Shown here: positions 29,548-38,019 of the stretch, one piece after another
How positions within the stretch are numbered: the stretch's first letter is position 1
How the letters are laid out: each line of letters opens with the position of its first letter
Assembly: GCA_019455245.1 (NCBI GenBank)
Contig: JACFMR010000010.1
Span: forward strand, 54,578-118,577
Source: Opitutaceae bacterium
GTDB taxonomy: Bacteria; Verrucomicrobiota; Verrucomicrobiia; Opitutales; Opitutaceae
Reading direction: 5' to 3'
DNA: 64,000 bases
Position numbers and translations under genes: made by a program
Notes under the pieces: generated by a model
The model's input: the letters and a program-made list of their open reading frames with translations, nothing else
Databases searched by the model: none
What the model was told of the DNA's origin: nothing

Positions 29548-30954
29548 ATGACCGACTCCCGCACACCCACCATCCTCCTGATCGATGACGACGCCGAGGT
29601 GCGTTACTCGCTGTCGCGCGTGCTTTCCACCAAGGGTTATGCGGTGAAGGAGGCCGCCAGCGGCGAACAGGGCGTGGCCGCGGTGAAGCAGGGCCCGCCG
29701 CCCGACCTCATCTTTCTCGACATCCGCATGGGCGGCATGGGCGGCATTGAGGCGCTGCAACACATCCGCTCGGTCAATGCCCGGCAGCTGGTGGTGCTGA
29801 TGACGGCGTTTGGCACGGCGCAGACCGCGATCGAGGCGATGAAATACGGGGCCTTTGATTACATCATGAAGCCCTTCGACCCCGCGAAGGTGCTGGCGTT
29901 GGCGGACAAGGCGCTGCAGGCGCATGCGGATTTGCGTGCGGTGGGCGATTACAAGCCGACGGTCAATCCCGACGATTATCGCGAGGGCATCGTGGGTTCG
30001 GCGCCGGTGATGCAGGAGGTGTTCAAAACCATCGGGCAGGTGACCGCGAGCGATGTGACGGTGATGATCACCGGCGAGAGCGGCACGGGCAAGGAACTGG
30101 TGGCCCGTTCGATCTGGAAGCACTCCCACCGGTCGGGCAAACCGTTCATCGCGGTCAATTGTGCGGCGATTCCGGACAATCTCATCGAGAGCGAACTCTT
30201 CGGGCATGAGAAAGGTTCGTTCACGGGCGCAACCGGGCAGCGGCTGGGCAAGTTCGAGCTTTGCGACGGCGGCACGATCTTCCTCGACGAAATCGGGGAC
30301 ATGGCGCTGGCCACGCAGACCAAGATCCTGCGTGTGTTGCAGCAGGGTGAAATCCAGCGGGTGGGCGGCACGGAAACCATCCGGGTGGACGTGCGCATCC
30401 TGGCGGCCACGAACAAGGATCTGGAAGCGATGGTGAAGGCCAAGACCTTCCGCGAAGATCTCTACTACCGCCTGAATGTCGTGCGGATCAAAATGCCGCC
30501 GCTACGTGAGCGCGGGGAAGACATCCCGCAGATCGTGGATTTCTGCCTGCAAAATCTCGCGAAGCAGAAGAAAGCCCGGGTGACGAAAGTCTCGCCGGAG
30601 GCCTTGGCGCTGCTGACAAAGCATGCCTGGCCGGGCAACGTGCGAGAGCTGGAGAACGTGATTTATCGCAGCGCGGTGATCGCTCAGGGTGATGCCATAT
30701 TGGCCAAGGACTTGCCGGCGGAGTTGGGCGGCACGGCTCCGGCGGACGAACCGGTGGCGGCGGCAGCAGGCCTGACCGTGGCCGCCGCGCTCGACTTTCT
30801 GCAGACGGAACTGGCCAAGGACGCCGCGCCCATGCTTCCGCGGGTGCAACGTGAACTGGCCCGGCGGGTGTTGCAGGCGGCCAATGGCGATGAAGCCGCG
30901 GCCGCGAAGAAACTCGGCCTGACCAAGGCGGCCCTGGCGAAGCTGCTGACCTGA
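29548..30954 (+). CDS. Sigma-54-dependent response regulator (NtrC family)
   Basis: The 468-residue protein has a receiver domain (residues 1-125, phosphoacceptor Asp58 in [10 protein letters not shown]), an AAA+ domain with Walker A GESGTGKE (176-183) and sigma-54 contact loop GSFTGA (223-228), and a C-terminal Fis-like region ending '[16 protein letters not shown]'. GSFTGA differs from the usual GAFTGA by Ala to Ser, a tolerated variant. It would switch on genes with -24/-12 promoters when phosphorylated. No histidine kinase is adjacent, so its partner is an orphan kinase elsewhere. Confidence 0.95.
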   Translation: MTDSRTPTILLIDDDAEVRYSLSRVLSTKGYAVKEAASGEQGVAAVKQGPPPDLIFLDIRMGGMGGIEALQHIRSVNARQLVVLMTAFGTAQTAIEAMKYGAFDYIMKPFDPAKVLALADKALQAHADLRAVGDYKPTVNPDDYREGIVGSAPVMQEVFKTIGQVTASDVTVMITGESGTGKELVARSIWKHSHRSGKPFIAVNCAAIPDNLIESELFGHEKGSFTGATGQRLGKFELCDGGTIFLDEIGDMALATQTKILRVLQQGEIQRVGGTETIRVDVRILAATNKDLEAMVKAKTFREDLYYRLNVVRIKMPPLRERGEDIPQIVDFCLQNLAKQKKARVTKVSPEALALLTKHAWPGNVRELENVIYRSAVIAQGDAILAKDLPAELGGTAPADEPVAAAAGLTVAAALDFLQTELAKDAAPMLPRVQRELARRVLQAANGDEAAAAKKLGLTKAALAKLLT

Positions 30955-30964
30955 GCGCGCAACG

Positions 30965-31678
30965 TCAGGAAAGGCGCAGGTATTGCCGGCGCTTGCGGCT
31001 GCTGCCGCTGGTGGGCGCGCGCTCTTCCGGTTGACGGTAGGGTTGCCGCCGGTAACCACCGCGCGCGGGATCGGCGGCGCACCGCATTTGGTGGTCCTGC
31101 ATCCGGGCAAAAATCGTGAGCAGCTGGTCCGGCTGCGCATAGTCATCCCAACCGGTTCGGGCCAGCAGTGTCAGCATTTCATGCACGGCCTCCAGGGTGG
31201 ACAGGCAGCCGGCCTGGGGCTGCTGTTTGATCAGGTAGCGGCTGGGAGCGGCCGGCGTGAACATGATGCGGGGCAGCCGCTGCAGATCGGGACTGAGGCG
31301 CAGCATTTTGCGGGCGCCGGCCCAGGTGGCGTCGAGGATGAAAACCTGCAGCGGACGGTCAGGTGGGGTCAAAACCGTGCGGGCATCGCTGAGATTCCGG
31401 GCTTCCCGCCCGGGATAGAGCAGCACGGACTGATAACGGACGTCGGCGATGTAACCGTTCAGGACCGGATCCTGATTGAACGCGGCCCCCATGATGATCC
31501 GGCTGTTGGGCAGGCAGAGATGGGTCAACCGGCCGGTGCCTGCCTTCTCCCGTTTGAACTCCTTCGGATGCATGAGCAGCACAAACCGCGTGCGCGTGGG
31601 CATGGGCACGATTTGGTTGCACCAGCAAAGATCGCGCGGCCAGAAACACCGGTAACACATCTCACGACTCATCACCAT
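30965..31678 (-). CDS. DTW-domain tRNA-uridine aminocarboxypropyltransferase
   Basis: I start the gene at 'MVMSREMCYRCFWPRDLCWC', which gives 237 residues. The cysteine cluster CYRCFWPRDLCWC and the name-giving motif in 'VFILDATWAGARKMLRLSPDL' identify the DTW family (TapT/TuaA), which makes acp3U in tRNA from SAM. A basic C-terminal tail (RKRRQYLRLS) may hold tRNA. The reading frame stays open upstream all the way into dtd, but the intervening sequence is coding in another frame (31765-32085), so I treat this as a separate gene. Confidence 0.85.
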   Translation of the reverse strand: MVMSREMCYRCFWPRDLCWCNQIVPMPTRTRFVLLMHPKEFKREKAGTGRLTHLCLPNSRIIMGAAFNQDPVLNGYIADVRYQSVLLYPGREARNLSDARTVLTPPDRPLQVFILDATWAGARKMLRLSPDLQRLPRIMFTPAAPSRYLIKQQPQAGCLSTLEAVHEMLTLLARTGWDDYAQPDQLLTIFARMQDHQMRCAADPARGGYRRQPYRQPEERAPTSGSSRKRRQYLRLS

Positions 31679-31764
31679 CGGGGATGGTTGGTCATGGCCG
31701 GCGTGTAAACGGCCAATTCCGTCGCCGCATGCGACGCCGTGACGGCGGCGGTGCGCCGGCGGGC

Positions 31765-32085
31765 TCAGAAAGCCGAGTTGTCGCTCTTGTGCGGATGCTC
31801 GGGTTCGAAGCTTTCGTAGTTGTGCGCGCTGCCGGCGCTGTCGGCCCACAGGGGCAGATTGCTCCGCCGGCCTTCCTTCGCGTTGAGCACTTCCTGCCGC
31901 ATGACCTCGGGGTCGCCGAAGGCCTTGCGGCAGTCGGGGCCGCAATGGGCTTCCAAATTGCCGAGACGCAGCATGTAGGCGTCGAGTGCCATGTAGAGGA
32001 TGTCCTCCACGGTGCACCCAAAGGCCTTGGCGGTGCGTTCCACGGGATCGTATTCGGCGCGTTCGAGATGCAGTTTGATGGTCAT
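31765..32085 (-). CDS. Small conserved-looking protein, unknown function (106 residues)
   Basis: The start has the best Shine-Dalgarno I found in this window: AGGAGG (complement of 32091-32096) five bases before ATG. The protein begins 'MTIKLHLERAEYDPVERTAK', continues with a helical 'CTVEDILYMALDAYMLRL', has a paired 'HCGPDC', and ends acidic and His-rich (ESFEPEHPHKSD). The N-terminus resembles short DNA-binding or antitoxin-like proteins, but I recognise no family. It lies between dtd and the DTW gene, in a different frame from both. Two TGCGCGCA palindromes lie just upstream. Confidence 0.7.
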   Translation of the reverse strand: MTIKLHLERAEYDPVERTAKAFGCTVEDILYMALDAYMLRLGNLEAHCGPDCRKAFGDPEVMRQEVLNAKEGRRSNLPLWADSAGSAHNYESFEPEHPHKSDNSAF

Positions 32086-32140
32086 GGCAGCCTCCTGGGA
32101 GTTTGGGACTTTTGTTGCTGGTGAACGTACGGGGTGGTCG

Positions 32141-32159
32141 TGCGCGCACTATGCGCGCA
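32141..32159. repeat. Two TGCGCGCA palindromes spaced by 3 bp
   Basis: TGCGCGCA occurs at 32141-32148 and 32152-32159, separated by CTA. Each 8-mer is its own reverse complement, and the centres are 11 bp apart, one helical turn. The pair lies 56 bp upstream of the 106-residue gene on the minus strand and could be an operator; as RNA it would form an 8-bp hairpin with a tight loop. Confidence 0.5.
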
Positions 32160-32242
32160 ATCGGGTCGGTTGTCTGGTCATATTTTTGCCCACAATGGGC
32201 GTGCCTTGATGGTGCCGCGGCCACACAATACCCCCGCCGCCA

Positions 32243-32677
32243 ATCGAGGATCAGCGTCACGGGGCCGTCGTTGACCAGTTCCACCTGCATGTGGGCGCCA
32301 AATTCGCCGGTGGGAACCGGCCGGCCGACGGCGGTTGCGAGTTGACGGACGAAGCGCTCGTACAGCGGTACCGCTTCCGCCGGCTTTGCGGCGTCGTTGA
32401 AGGAGGGCCGGGTGCCCTTGCGGGTGCTGGCGATGAGGGTGAACTGGCTGACGACCAAGGCCTGCCCGCCGACATCGCGGATGGACAGGTTCAAGCGCCC
32501 ATCGGCATCGGGGAAAATCCGCAGGGCGGCAATTTTGGCGACCAGCCAGTCGGCGTCCTCCGGGATGTCGCCGCCGGCGATGCCAAGCAGGACCAACAGA
32601 CCCGGCCCGATGCCGCCGGTTTCGGCGGCGTCAACGGTGACCCGGGCGGAGGCAACGCGTTGGACGACGGCTCGCAT
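32243..32677 (-). CDS. dtd: D-aminoacyl-tRNA deacylase (domain extent; no stop codon at the expected end)
   Basis: DTD removes D-amino acids wrongly attached to tRNA. Residues 1-145 match the family along its whole length: 'MRAVVQRVASARVTVD', the 'SQFTLIAST' motif and the C-terminal 'VNDGPVTLILD' (Gly-cisPro region is GPVT). Normal proteins stop within a few residues of this point. Here the frame stays open through the next gene and into the DTW gene, giving a possible 570-residue frame. I give only the domain range. It starts 28 bp downstream of fabV on the same strand. A lost stop, a small frameshift or a sequencing error would all explain this. Confidence 0.85.
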
Positions 32678-32704
32678 GCGCAGTCCGAAGTCGCCGGGCA
32701 GGGC

Positions 32705-33889
32705 TCATTCCATCGGCAGGTGCGGTTCGGTGGGGGCGTCGTAATCGATGCCGGCCAGACCGAAGCCGAACAATTTGAGGAATTCTTCGCGGTAGCCGGC
32801 GATGTCGGTGAGTTCGGCCAGATTGTCGGTGGTGACCTTGGGCCAGATCGCCGCCACGGCGGCCTGGATTTCCGGTCGCATTTCAAGATCGTCCACCCGT
32901 GCCCGACCGATCTCGTCGAATTGCGGCGAATGCCCGTTGTACATCTGGGTGGCGAAGAGCCGGTGCATTTGCTCGATGCACCCCTCGTGGGTGCCGGCCT
33001 CCTTCATGATCTTGTAAAGGATGGAGATGTAGAGCGGGACCACGGGAATGGCGGAACTGGCCTGCGTGACGAGCGCCTTGTTGACGGAAATGAAGGCGCG
33101 ACCGCCGGTGGTCCTGAGCTTGGCATCGATGGCGCGGGCGGCGCGCTCGAGATCGTTCTTGGCCATGCCGATCGTGCCGTTCTTGTAAACGGCCCAGGTC
33201 ACTTCCGGTCCGATGTAGGAGTAGGCGACGGATTGTGCCCCGGGGGCGAGCACGCCGGCGCCGGCGAGCGCCTCCATCCACAGCTCCCAATCCTCGCCGC
33301 CCATCACGGCCACGGTATCGTCGATTTCTTCTTGGCTGGCGGGGTCGATGGTGACTTCGCTGACGATGCCCTTGTCGGTGTCGACGGTTTTGTTGGTGTA
33401 GGGTGCGCCGATCGGCTTGAGGCAGGATTTGTGCACGGCACCGGTCTTGGGATGGGTCCGGCGCGGGGCGGCCAGGGAATACACCACCAGGTCAACCTGC
33501 CCGAGGTCGGCCTTGATGGCGGCGATGACCTGCTGCTTGATGTCAGCGGTGAAGGCATCGCCCATGATGTTCTTCGCGTAAAGCCCGGCGGCGCGGGCGG
33601 CGCGGGTGAAGCCGATGGTGTTGTACCAGCCGGGGGTGGCAGGACGGCCTTCGTCGGATGGTCGCTCGAAAAACACGCCGAGGGTGGCGGCTCCGGAACC
33701 AAATGCCGCCGTGATGCGGGAAGCCAAACCGTAGCCCGTGGAGGAGCCGAGAACCAGGACCTTCTTGGGGCCGCCCTGAATGCCCGGTTGGCTCTTCACA
33801 TAATCAATCCATTGTTGCACATGCGCCGCACAGCCTTCGGGGTGGGCGGTGACGCAAATGAATCCACGAACCTTGGGTTTGATGATCAT
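32705..33889 (-). CDS. fabV: Trans-2-enoyl-ACP/CoA reductase (FabV)
   Basis: FabV performs the last reduction of fatty acid elongation with NADH. The 394-residue protein has 'VLVLGSSTGYGLASRITAAFG' (NAD-binding), the hallmark 'ERPSDEGRPATPGWYNT', and the active-site Tyr-x8-Lys in 'SYIGPEVTWAVYKNGTIGMAK'. It is larger than FabI (about 260 residues), and FabV enzymes are known to resist triclosan. No other fatty acid gene is near. The RskA-type gene lies upstream on the same strand with a 66-bp gap. Confidence 0.95.
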   Translation of the reverse strand: MIIKPKVRGFICVTAHPEGCAAHVQQWIDYVKSQPGIQGGPKKVLVLGSSTGYGLASRITAAFGSGAATLGVFFERPSDEGRPATPGWYNTIGFTRAARAAGLYAKNIMGDAFTADIKQQVIAAIKADLGQVDLVVYSLAAPRRTHPKTGAVHKSCLKPIGAPYTNKTVDTDKGIVSEVTIDPASQEEIDDTVAVMGGEDWELWMEALAGAGVLAPGAQSVAYSYIGPEVTWAVYKNGTIGMAKNDLERAARAIDAKLRTTGGRAFISVNKALVTQASSAIPVVPLYISILYKIMKEAGTHEGCIEQMHRLFATQMYNGHSPQFDEIGRARVDDLEMRPEIQAAVAAIWPKVTTDNLAELTDIAGYREEFLKLFGFGLAGIDYDAPTEPHLPME

Positions 33890-33955
33890 ACGGGGCGGGA
33901 GCTTTTCGTTTGGGGGTAGGGGCGTCGAGACCAGATTTTGCCGAGACCGCAGTGG

Positions 33956-34792
33956 TCAATCGCTGGCCAGCACGAGCGGTCCTTCGGCTTGGGGCGCACC
34001 GCCCTTGTGTTCAAGACTGACTGCAAACCTGGTCGCCGGGCCGATGGGCCTGGTGCTCTGGAAAAGAAATTCGGCCCGACCCGTTGCGGGATTAACCTGA
34101 AAGACCCCGGCATTGAGCGGCGCAGGATGCTGCGGATCAAAAATCCAAAGCTGGTAGTCGCGGTCCGGCGGCAAGGTCGGGAGGTGGTCGGTGACGAACA
34201 GTCCGCTTTGGCCGTTCTGATGCCAAACCGTCAGGGCGACCGCCTGCGGGGCGTGGTCGGTCAGGGCTTTGCAGGTGGTGATCCGGAGGTCGGCCAGCGC
34301 GAGCGGTTGTTCATCCAGACGGGCCAATTGCCGCCGGGCTTCCTGCAATTCGTGGCGATGAATGATTTGCTCGGCCTCGACCCGGTATTGGGCGCTGCGC
34401 AGCGCGGTGTCGGTCAGCGATTGGGCCCGGGCCAGGAGATCGTTTTCCTGCCGGGCGGCATAATACAGCTGGCCGAGCCAGAGGGCCAATCCGGCAAAAC
34501 AGGCGGCGGCGGCCCAGCCAAGCAGCGGAAGAAAGCGGGGGGAACGGGGCGGCGGGGCACCGGGGGCCGGCTCCCGACCGATGCGGTCCTGCAGACGTTG
34601 CTTGAGCCCCGGGGCGGGAGACTGTTCGCCGTCGCAGCAGGCGAGCAGCGCGGCGGTTTCGCACAGTTCGTCGGTGAAGGCGCGAAGACGAGGATCGTCG
34701 CGCATGGCGCCGGCAAAGACCGCGCGTTCCCGGTCCTTGAGCAGATCCAGGGCAAACAGCGCCCCCAGTTCCTCCTGTGTCTCGCGGTTCAT
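33956..34792 (-). CDS. RskA-type anti-sigma factor, single-pass membrane
   Basis: The 278-residue protein starts inside the sigma-factor stop (ATGA overlap). Its cytosolic N-terminus ('MNRETQEELGALFALDLLKD') is typical of zinc-free anti-sigma domains. One membrane helix follows ('FLPLLGWAAAACFAGLALWL', residues 87-106), then a coiled-coil segment and the periplasmic RskA domain with 'VWHQNGQSGLFVTDHLPTLP' and 'QLWIFDPQHPAPLNAGVFQV'. It should hold the adjacent ECF sigma factor inactive until a periplasmic signal triggers release, often by site-2 proteolysis; an M50 protease is 5 kb away but not linked by evidence. Confidence 0.9.
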   Translation of the reverse strand: MNRETQEELGALFALDLLKDRERAVFAGAMRDDPRLRAFTDELCETAALLACCDGEQSPAPGLKQRLQDRIGREPAPGAPPPRSPRFLPLLGWAAAACFAGLALWLGQLYYAARQENDLLARAQSLTDTALRSAQYRVEAEQIIHRHELQEARRQLARLDEQPLALADLRITTCKALTDHAPQAVALTVWHQNGQSGLFVTDHLPTLPPDRDYQLWIFDPQHPAPLNAGVFQVNPATGRAEFLFQSTRPIGPATRFAVSLEHKGGAPQAEGPLVLASD

Positions 34793-35388
34793 GCGTGAAG
34801 GGCGACGCTGTCGCGCAGTTTGAGCAAGCCGCGGCGGATGCGGGCCTTGATCGTGCCCAGGGGTTCGCGCAATTGCTCGGCGATTTCCTGCTGGGTCAGG
34901 CCGGAGAAGAAGGCGAGTTTCAGCGCCTCCTGCTGTTCGGCCGGCAGCGTGGCGAGGGCGGACCGCACGTGCTTGGCACGCTCGGTTGAAATCAGGCTGT
35001 CCGCGGAGTCGGCGCCATCGGTTGTCTCGGCATACCCCAAATCCTGCGGGGTGGAGCGGGCGAGCAGATCGGAGCGGCGCCGGCGCATGCGGATGCGATC
35101 GATGGCACGGTTGCGGGTCAGGGTGACCGCCCAGGAAAACGCCGAGCCGCGCATGAATTCGTAGTCGGCGGCTTTCTCCCACAGCGCGAGAAACACATCC
35201 TGTACGACGTCCTCGGCCTCGCGCGCGTCATTGAGGATGCGCAGGGCGGTGGTGTAGAGGGGCCGGGAGAGCCGGTCGTAGAGTTCGCCAAACGCTGCGC
35301 GGTCGCCGCGCGCCATGCGTTCCATGAGGGCGGCGTCCTGGCGGTTTTGCTCGGCCAGGGCGGCGGCAGCGTCGGCGGGATCGCTCAT
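34789..35388 (-). CDS. ECF-type RNA polymerase sigma factor (SigK-like)
   Basis: The start at 'MSDPADAAAALAEQNRQDAA' gives 199 residues. Region 2 is seen in 'FGELYDRLSRPLYTTALRIL' and 'AEDVVQDVFLALWEKAADYE', and region 4 in 'LPAEQQEALKLAFFSGLTQQ' followed by 'EIAEQLREPLGTIKARIRRG'. It belongs with sigma factors paired to RskA-type anti-sigmas, and the coupled downstream gene is exactly that. The 160 bp upstream carry no other gene; the promoter is probably here and may be autoregulated, though I cannot point to a clear -35/-10. Confidence 0.92.
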   Translation of the reverse strand: MSDPADAAAALAEQNRQDAALMERMARGDRAAFGELYDRLSRPLYTTALRILNDAREAEDVVQDVFLALWEKAADYEFMRGSAFSWAVTLTRNRAIDRIRMRRRRSDLLARSTPQDLGYAETTDGADSADSLISTERAKHVRSALATLPAEQQEALKLAFFSGLTQQEIAEQLREPLGTIKARIRRGLLKLRDSVALHA

Positions 35389-35548
35389 GGCCGGACAACG
35401 GCCCCCCGGTTCCGTCGGGGACAACGGATGGCAGAGGGAACCGCAGGTGAATTCATGCATTTGTCCATGATACGTGCAAACCGCCCGGTGGGACGCGGTG
35501 ATATCGCCCGGCGGAGCGGAACAACGCAACGCCAGAATGACACCGCGG

Positions 35549-35641
35549 CTACAATGCGAGCAGGCCGATGGTGCCGAGCACGAGCAGCAGCGCGATGACG
35601 GCGAGGATGCGGCGCTCCGTTTTGGTGACGGCAAACGGCAT
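35549..35641 (-). CDS. 30-residue single-helix membrane peptide next to the exosortase
   Basis: The frame reads 'MPFAVTKTERRILAVIALLL' followed by VLGTIGLLAL and a TAG stop. A basic KTERR precedes a hydrophobic stretch of about 19 residues, so it should insert as one membrane helix with the N-terminus inside. It starts 2 bp after the exosortase stop, so co-translation is likely. I recognise no family. It could be an accessory subunit, or a chance frame; the basic-then-hydrophobic layout and spacing favour a real gene. Confidence 0.5.
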   Translation of the reverse strand: MPFAVTKTERRILAVIALLLVLGTIGLLAL

Positions 35642-35643
35642 GA

Positions 35644-37239
35644 TCAAAGTCCCAGTTGCTCCAGGTTGGTAAAGATCCGCCGCACCAGCGGTTCGTTTTC
35701 CAAGGCGGACCAAGGTTGATTGCTTGAGACACGGACGAAAAGCTGGGTGCCGTTGCGGGTGAAGCCTTCGCGCCAGACCATGCGCAGCAGTTCCAGCGGC
35801 TGGCGCGGATCAACATAAACCAACGGGCGGTCGTTGTAGAGATGCCAGAACCAGACCCGCTGCGGCCGGTTGTTGTTCGTGAAGTTGCGGACCTCGGCGA
35901 CGGGCAGAACACGTCCGTCCAACGCGAGGCTGACGCGCGGTGTCTCCACGGGCGCCGCGGACCAGCCGGAACCCGGCCAGCACGCATCCGGCGTGTGCAT
36001 GGCCACGGAGCTGACGGTGGATTGACCGGCATTCCACCAGGCAAGGTAGACGGTCAGTTGGACCGGCTGTTGATCATCCGTCTTAAGATAGGTGCGCTGG
36101 ATCAGGTGCTCGGTTTCCAGCACGCCGCTGAATTGGTAGAGATCGTTGCTGGTGTCCACCTGCCAGCCGGATGCGGACGCGGGGAGGATGGCGGCGAGAT
36201 CCGGGGCCGGTCGATCAAGGTCGGATTGCGGCCGCGTTTTGACGGCAAAAAAGAGTCCCAGGGAAAGCGTGCAGACCAGACCGGCAACCAGGCCGATGGC
36301 GGGCAGTGTTCGTGCGGGCCGCGCCGTGGAGGCCGTGGATTCCGCCATCCGTTCCGTTGTTGGAGCCTGGTCCAGCAGGACCGCCAGACCGCCCAAAATC
36401 ACGGCCGTCAGCCCCAGCACCGCGAAACCTGTGAGATCATGCCAGGTGCCGCTGATGTCCACGCCGCGGTTGGCCAGCAGGGTGAGAGTCAGCGAGCGCA
36501 GAAAATTCATGATCAAAGCGAGTGGCGCGGCCAACAGGATGATCAGGGCCCGGGCCCAGGCGCGGCGCACCAGCGTGGCCGAAAAGAAAATGCCCGCGAA
36601 CACGCAGGAAATCAGGCTGCGCACGCCGCTGCAGGCTTCCTCGACCCCCACCGAAGTGTTGGCCAGTTCGATGATGTTGCCCTGCCGGCTGGCGGCGATG
36701 CCCAGCAGGTGCAATGCGCCGAGCACCTGTTCTGAAACCGAAAGCTGCAGGCCCAGCGTGAGGCGCGAATAGGTGCCCGGGGGGATGGGGGCGCACAACA
36801 ACCAGAGTCCCACGGCCACGACTGCGGGCCAGTTGAACGGCAACAGGCCGATCGGCGGTGATGACAGGGTCAGCAGGCCGGCCCCGAGGAGCAGACAGGT
36901 GGAGAAGGTCAGACCAAACAGCACCAGCGCATGCGACCAGCCGGTGGCGGCCGCATAGAGGCCGGTGGCCCCCACGCCGATGATACCACCGAACAGGGCA
37001 ATCCAGAAAATTCCGGATTTGAGCAGTCCGTCCGCCGGGAATCGCGGCACCCCGTTACTGCGGCTTTCATGCAGGAGCAGCAGGAAAAGCACCGGCATGA
37101 AAAAACCGTGGGACAGGTCGGGATTGCTCTGCCATTGCGACCACAGCAGGACACTGAGGATCGTCGGCAATGTGATGAGCAGGACCAGATTGAGCTTGGT
37201 CAGCCAGGACTGTTGCTGCAGATCGCGGATCAAGGACAT
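35644..37239 (-). CDS. Exosortase fused to an EpsI domain
   Basis: The 531-residue protein has an N-terminal exosortase part with about eight membrane helices and the catalytic set Cys203 (in GVEEACSGVRSLISC), Arg248 (MNFLRS) and His267 (TWHDLTG). After a further membrane segment near residue 315, a periplasmic EpsI-type domain (about 330-531) contains 'VYLAWWNAGQSTVSSVAMHTPDACWPGSGW' (partial). Exosortases cut C-terminal PEP-CTERM-like sorting signals and are linked to exopolysaccharide production. No PEP-CTERM target is evident in the window. An exopolysaccharide export operon lies 9 kb away. Confidence 0.93.
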   Translation of the reverse strand: MSLIRDLQQQSWLTKLNLVLLITLPTILSVLLWSQWQSNPDLSHGFFMPVLFLLLLHESRSNGVPRFPADGLLKSGIFWIALFGGIIGVGATGLYAAATGWSHALVLFGLTFSTCLLLGAGLLTLSSPPIGLLPFNWPAVVAVGLWLLCAPIPPGTYSRLTLGLQLSVSEQVLGALHLLGIAASRQGNIIELANTSVGVEEACSGVRSLISCVFAGIFFSATLVRRAWARALIILLAAPLALIMNFLRSLTLTLLANRGVDISGTWHDLTGFAVLGLTAVILGGLAVLLDQAPTTERMAESTASTARPARTLPAIGLVAGLVCTLSLGLFFAVKTRPQSDLDRPAPDLAAILPASASGWQVDTSNDLYQFSGVLETEHLIQRTYLKTDDQQPVQLTVYLAWWNAGQSTVSSVAMHTPDACWPGSGWSAAPVETPRVSLALDGRVLPVAEVRNFTNNNRPQRVWFWHLYNDRPLVYVDPRQPLELLRMVWREGFTRNGTQLFVRVSSNQPWSALENEPLVRRIFTNLEQLGL

Positions 37240-37379
37240 ACCGGTGATGGAGCACCCAATACGGCTTCGGGGCGTCCCGCAAGCAGGCGATGCCGAACCG
37301 AACCGACGGGTTGTGGAAAAATCGCCCGGTCCCGCTGGTTTTTGCCGTATTCGCAGTTACGTTCCCGCACTTTTTACCC

Positions 37380-37994
37380 ATGAAAACAAACCTGATCCGA
37401 TTCCTCTGCGCCGCCTTGGCGGCCGTGTTCACAATCTCAACCACTGCAGTCGCGATGGAAACCGGCAAGCCGGCGCCCGGATTCACCCTCACGGACAATG
37501 ACGGCAGGGTGCACAGCCTGGCCGATTACCGCGGCAAGACCGTGATTCTCGAATGGGTCAACCCGGAGTGCCCATTCGTGGTCAAACATTACCAGAGCGG
37601 CAATATTCCCGCCATGCAGCGGGCCGCGACCGAAGCGGGCCATGTCTGGCTGGTGATCAACTCCGGTCATCCCGGGGCGCAGGGCGTCTACACCCCGGAG
37701 AAGGTCCGCGCCTGGCAGGAGGCCAACGGATCCCGGCCGACGGCCTATCTGCATGACGAGGAAGGTGTGGTCGGGCGGCTTTACGGCGCCAAGACCACGC
37801 CGCACATGTATGTCATCACCCCGGACGGGACCCTGGTTTACAACGGTGCCATCGACAGCATCCGTTCGGCCCGCATCGCGGACATCGAGAAGGCGGAAAA
37901 TTATGTCAACTCGGCGCTGGAAGACCTGAAGGCCGGCCGGCCGGTCAGAACGGCCAACACGCAGGCCTACGGTTGCTCGGTCAAATATCGCTGA
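37380..37994 (+). CDS. Exported thioredoxin-fold protein (AhpC/TSA-like redoxin)
   Basis: The ATG at 37380 gives 204 residues with a signal peptide (MKTNLIRFLCAALAAVFTIS, cleaved after TTAVA). 'GKPAPGFTLTDNDGRVHSLA' and 'VILEWVNPECPFVVKHYQSG' are typical of the redoxin family, with one active cysteine where thioredoxin has CxxC. 'PHMYVITPDGTLVYNGAIDS' is the cis-Pro region. It probably acts as a periplasmic peroxidase or disulfide reductant. It stands alone between the exosortase (divergent) and dapF (convergent). Confidence 0.85.
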   Translation: MKTNLIRFLCAALAAVFTISTTAVAMETGKPAPGFTLTDNDGRVHSLADYRGKTVILEWVNPECPFVVKHYQSGNIPAMQRAATEAGHVWLVINSGHPGAQGVYTPEKVRAWQEANGSRPTAYLHDEEGVVGRLYGAKTTPHMYVITPDGTLVYNGAIDSIRSARIADIEKAENYVNSALEDLKAGRPVRTANTQAYGCSVKYR

Positions 37995-38019
37995 GCCGGA
38001 CGCATTGGCCCGTTCGTGA

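Noticed and set aside
30965..32677. A genuine DTD-DTW fusion protein
   Set aside because: The middle part has no family resemblance and is coding in another frame with a strong ribosome site. Kept as a finding about the missing stop, but not called as a fusion.
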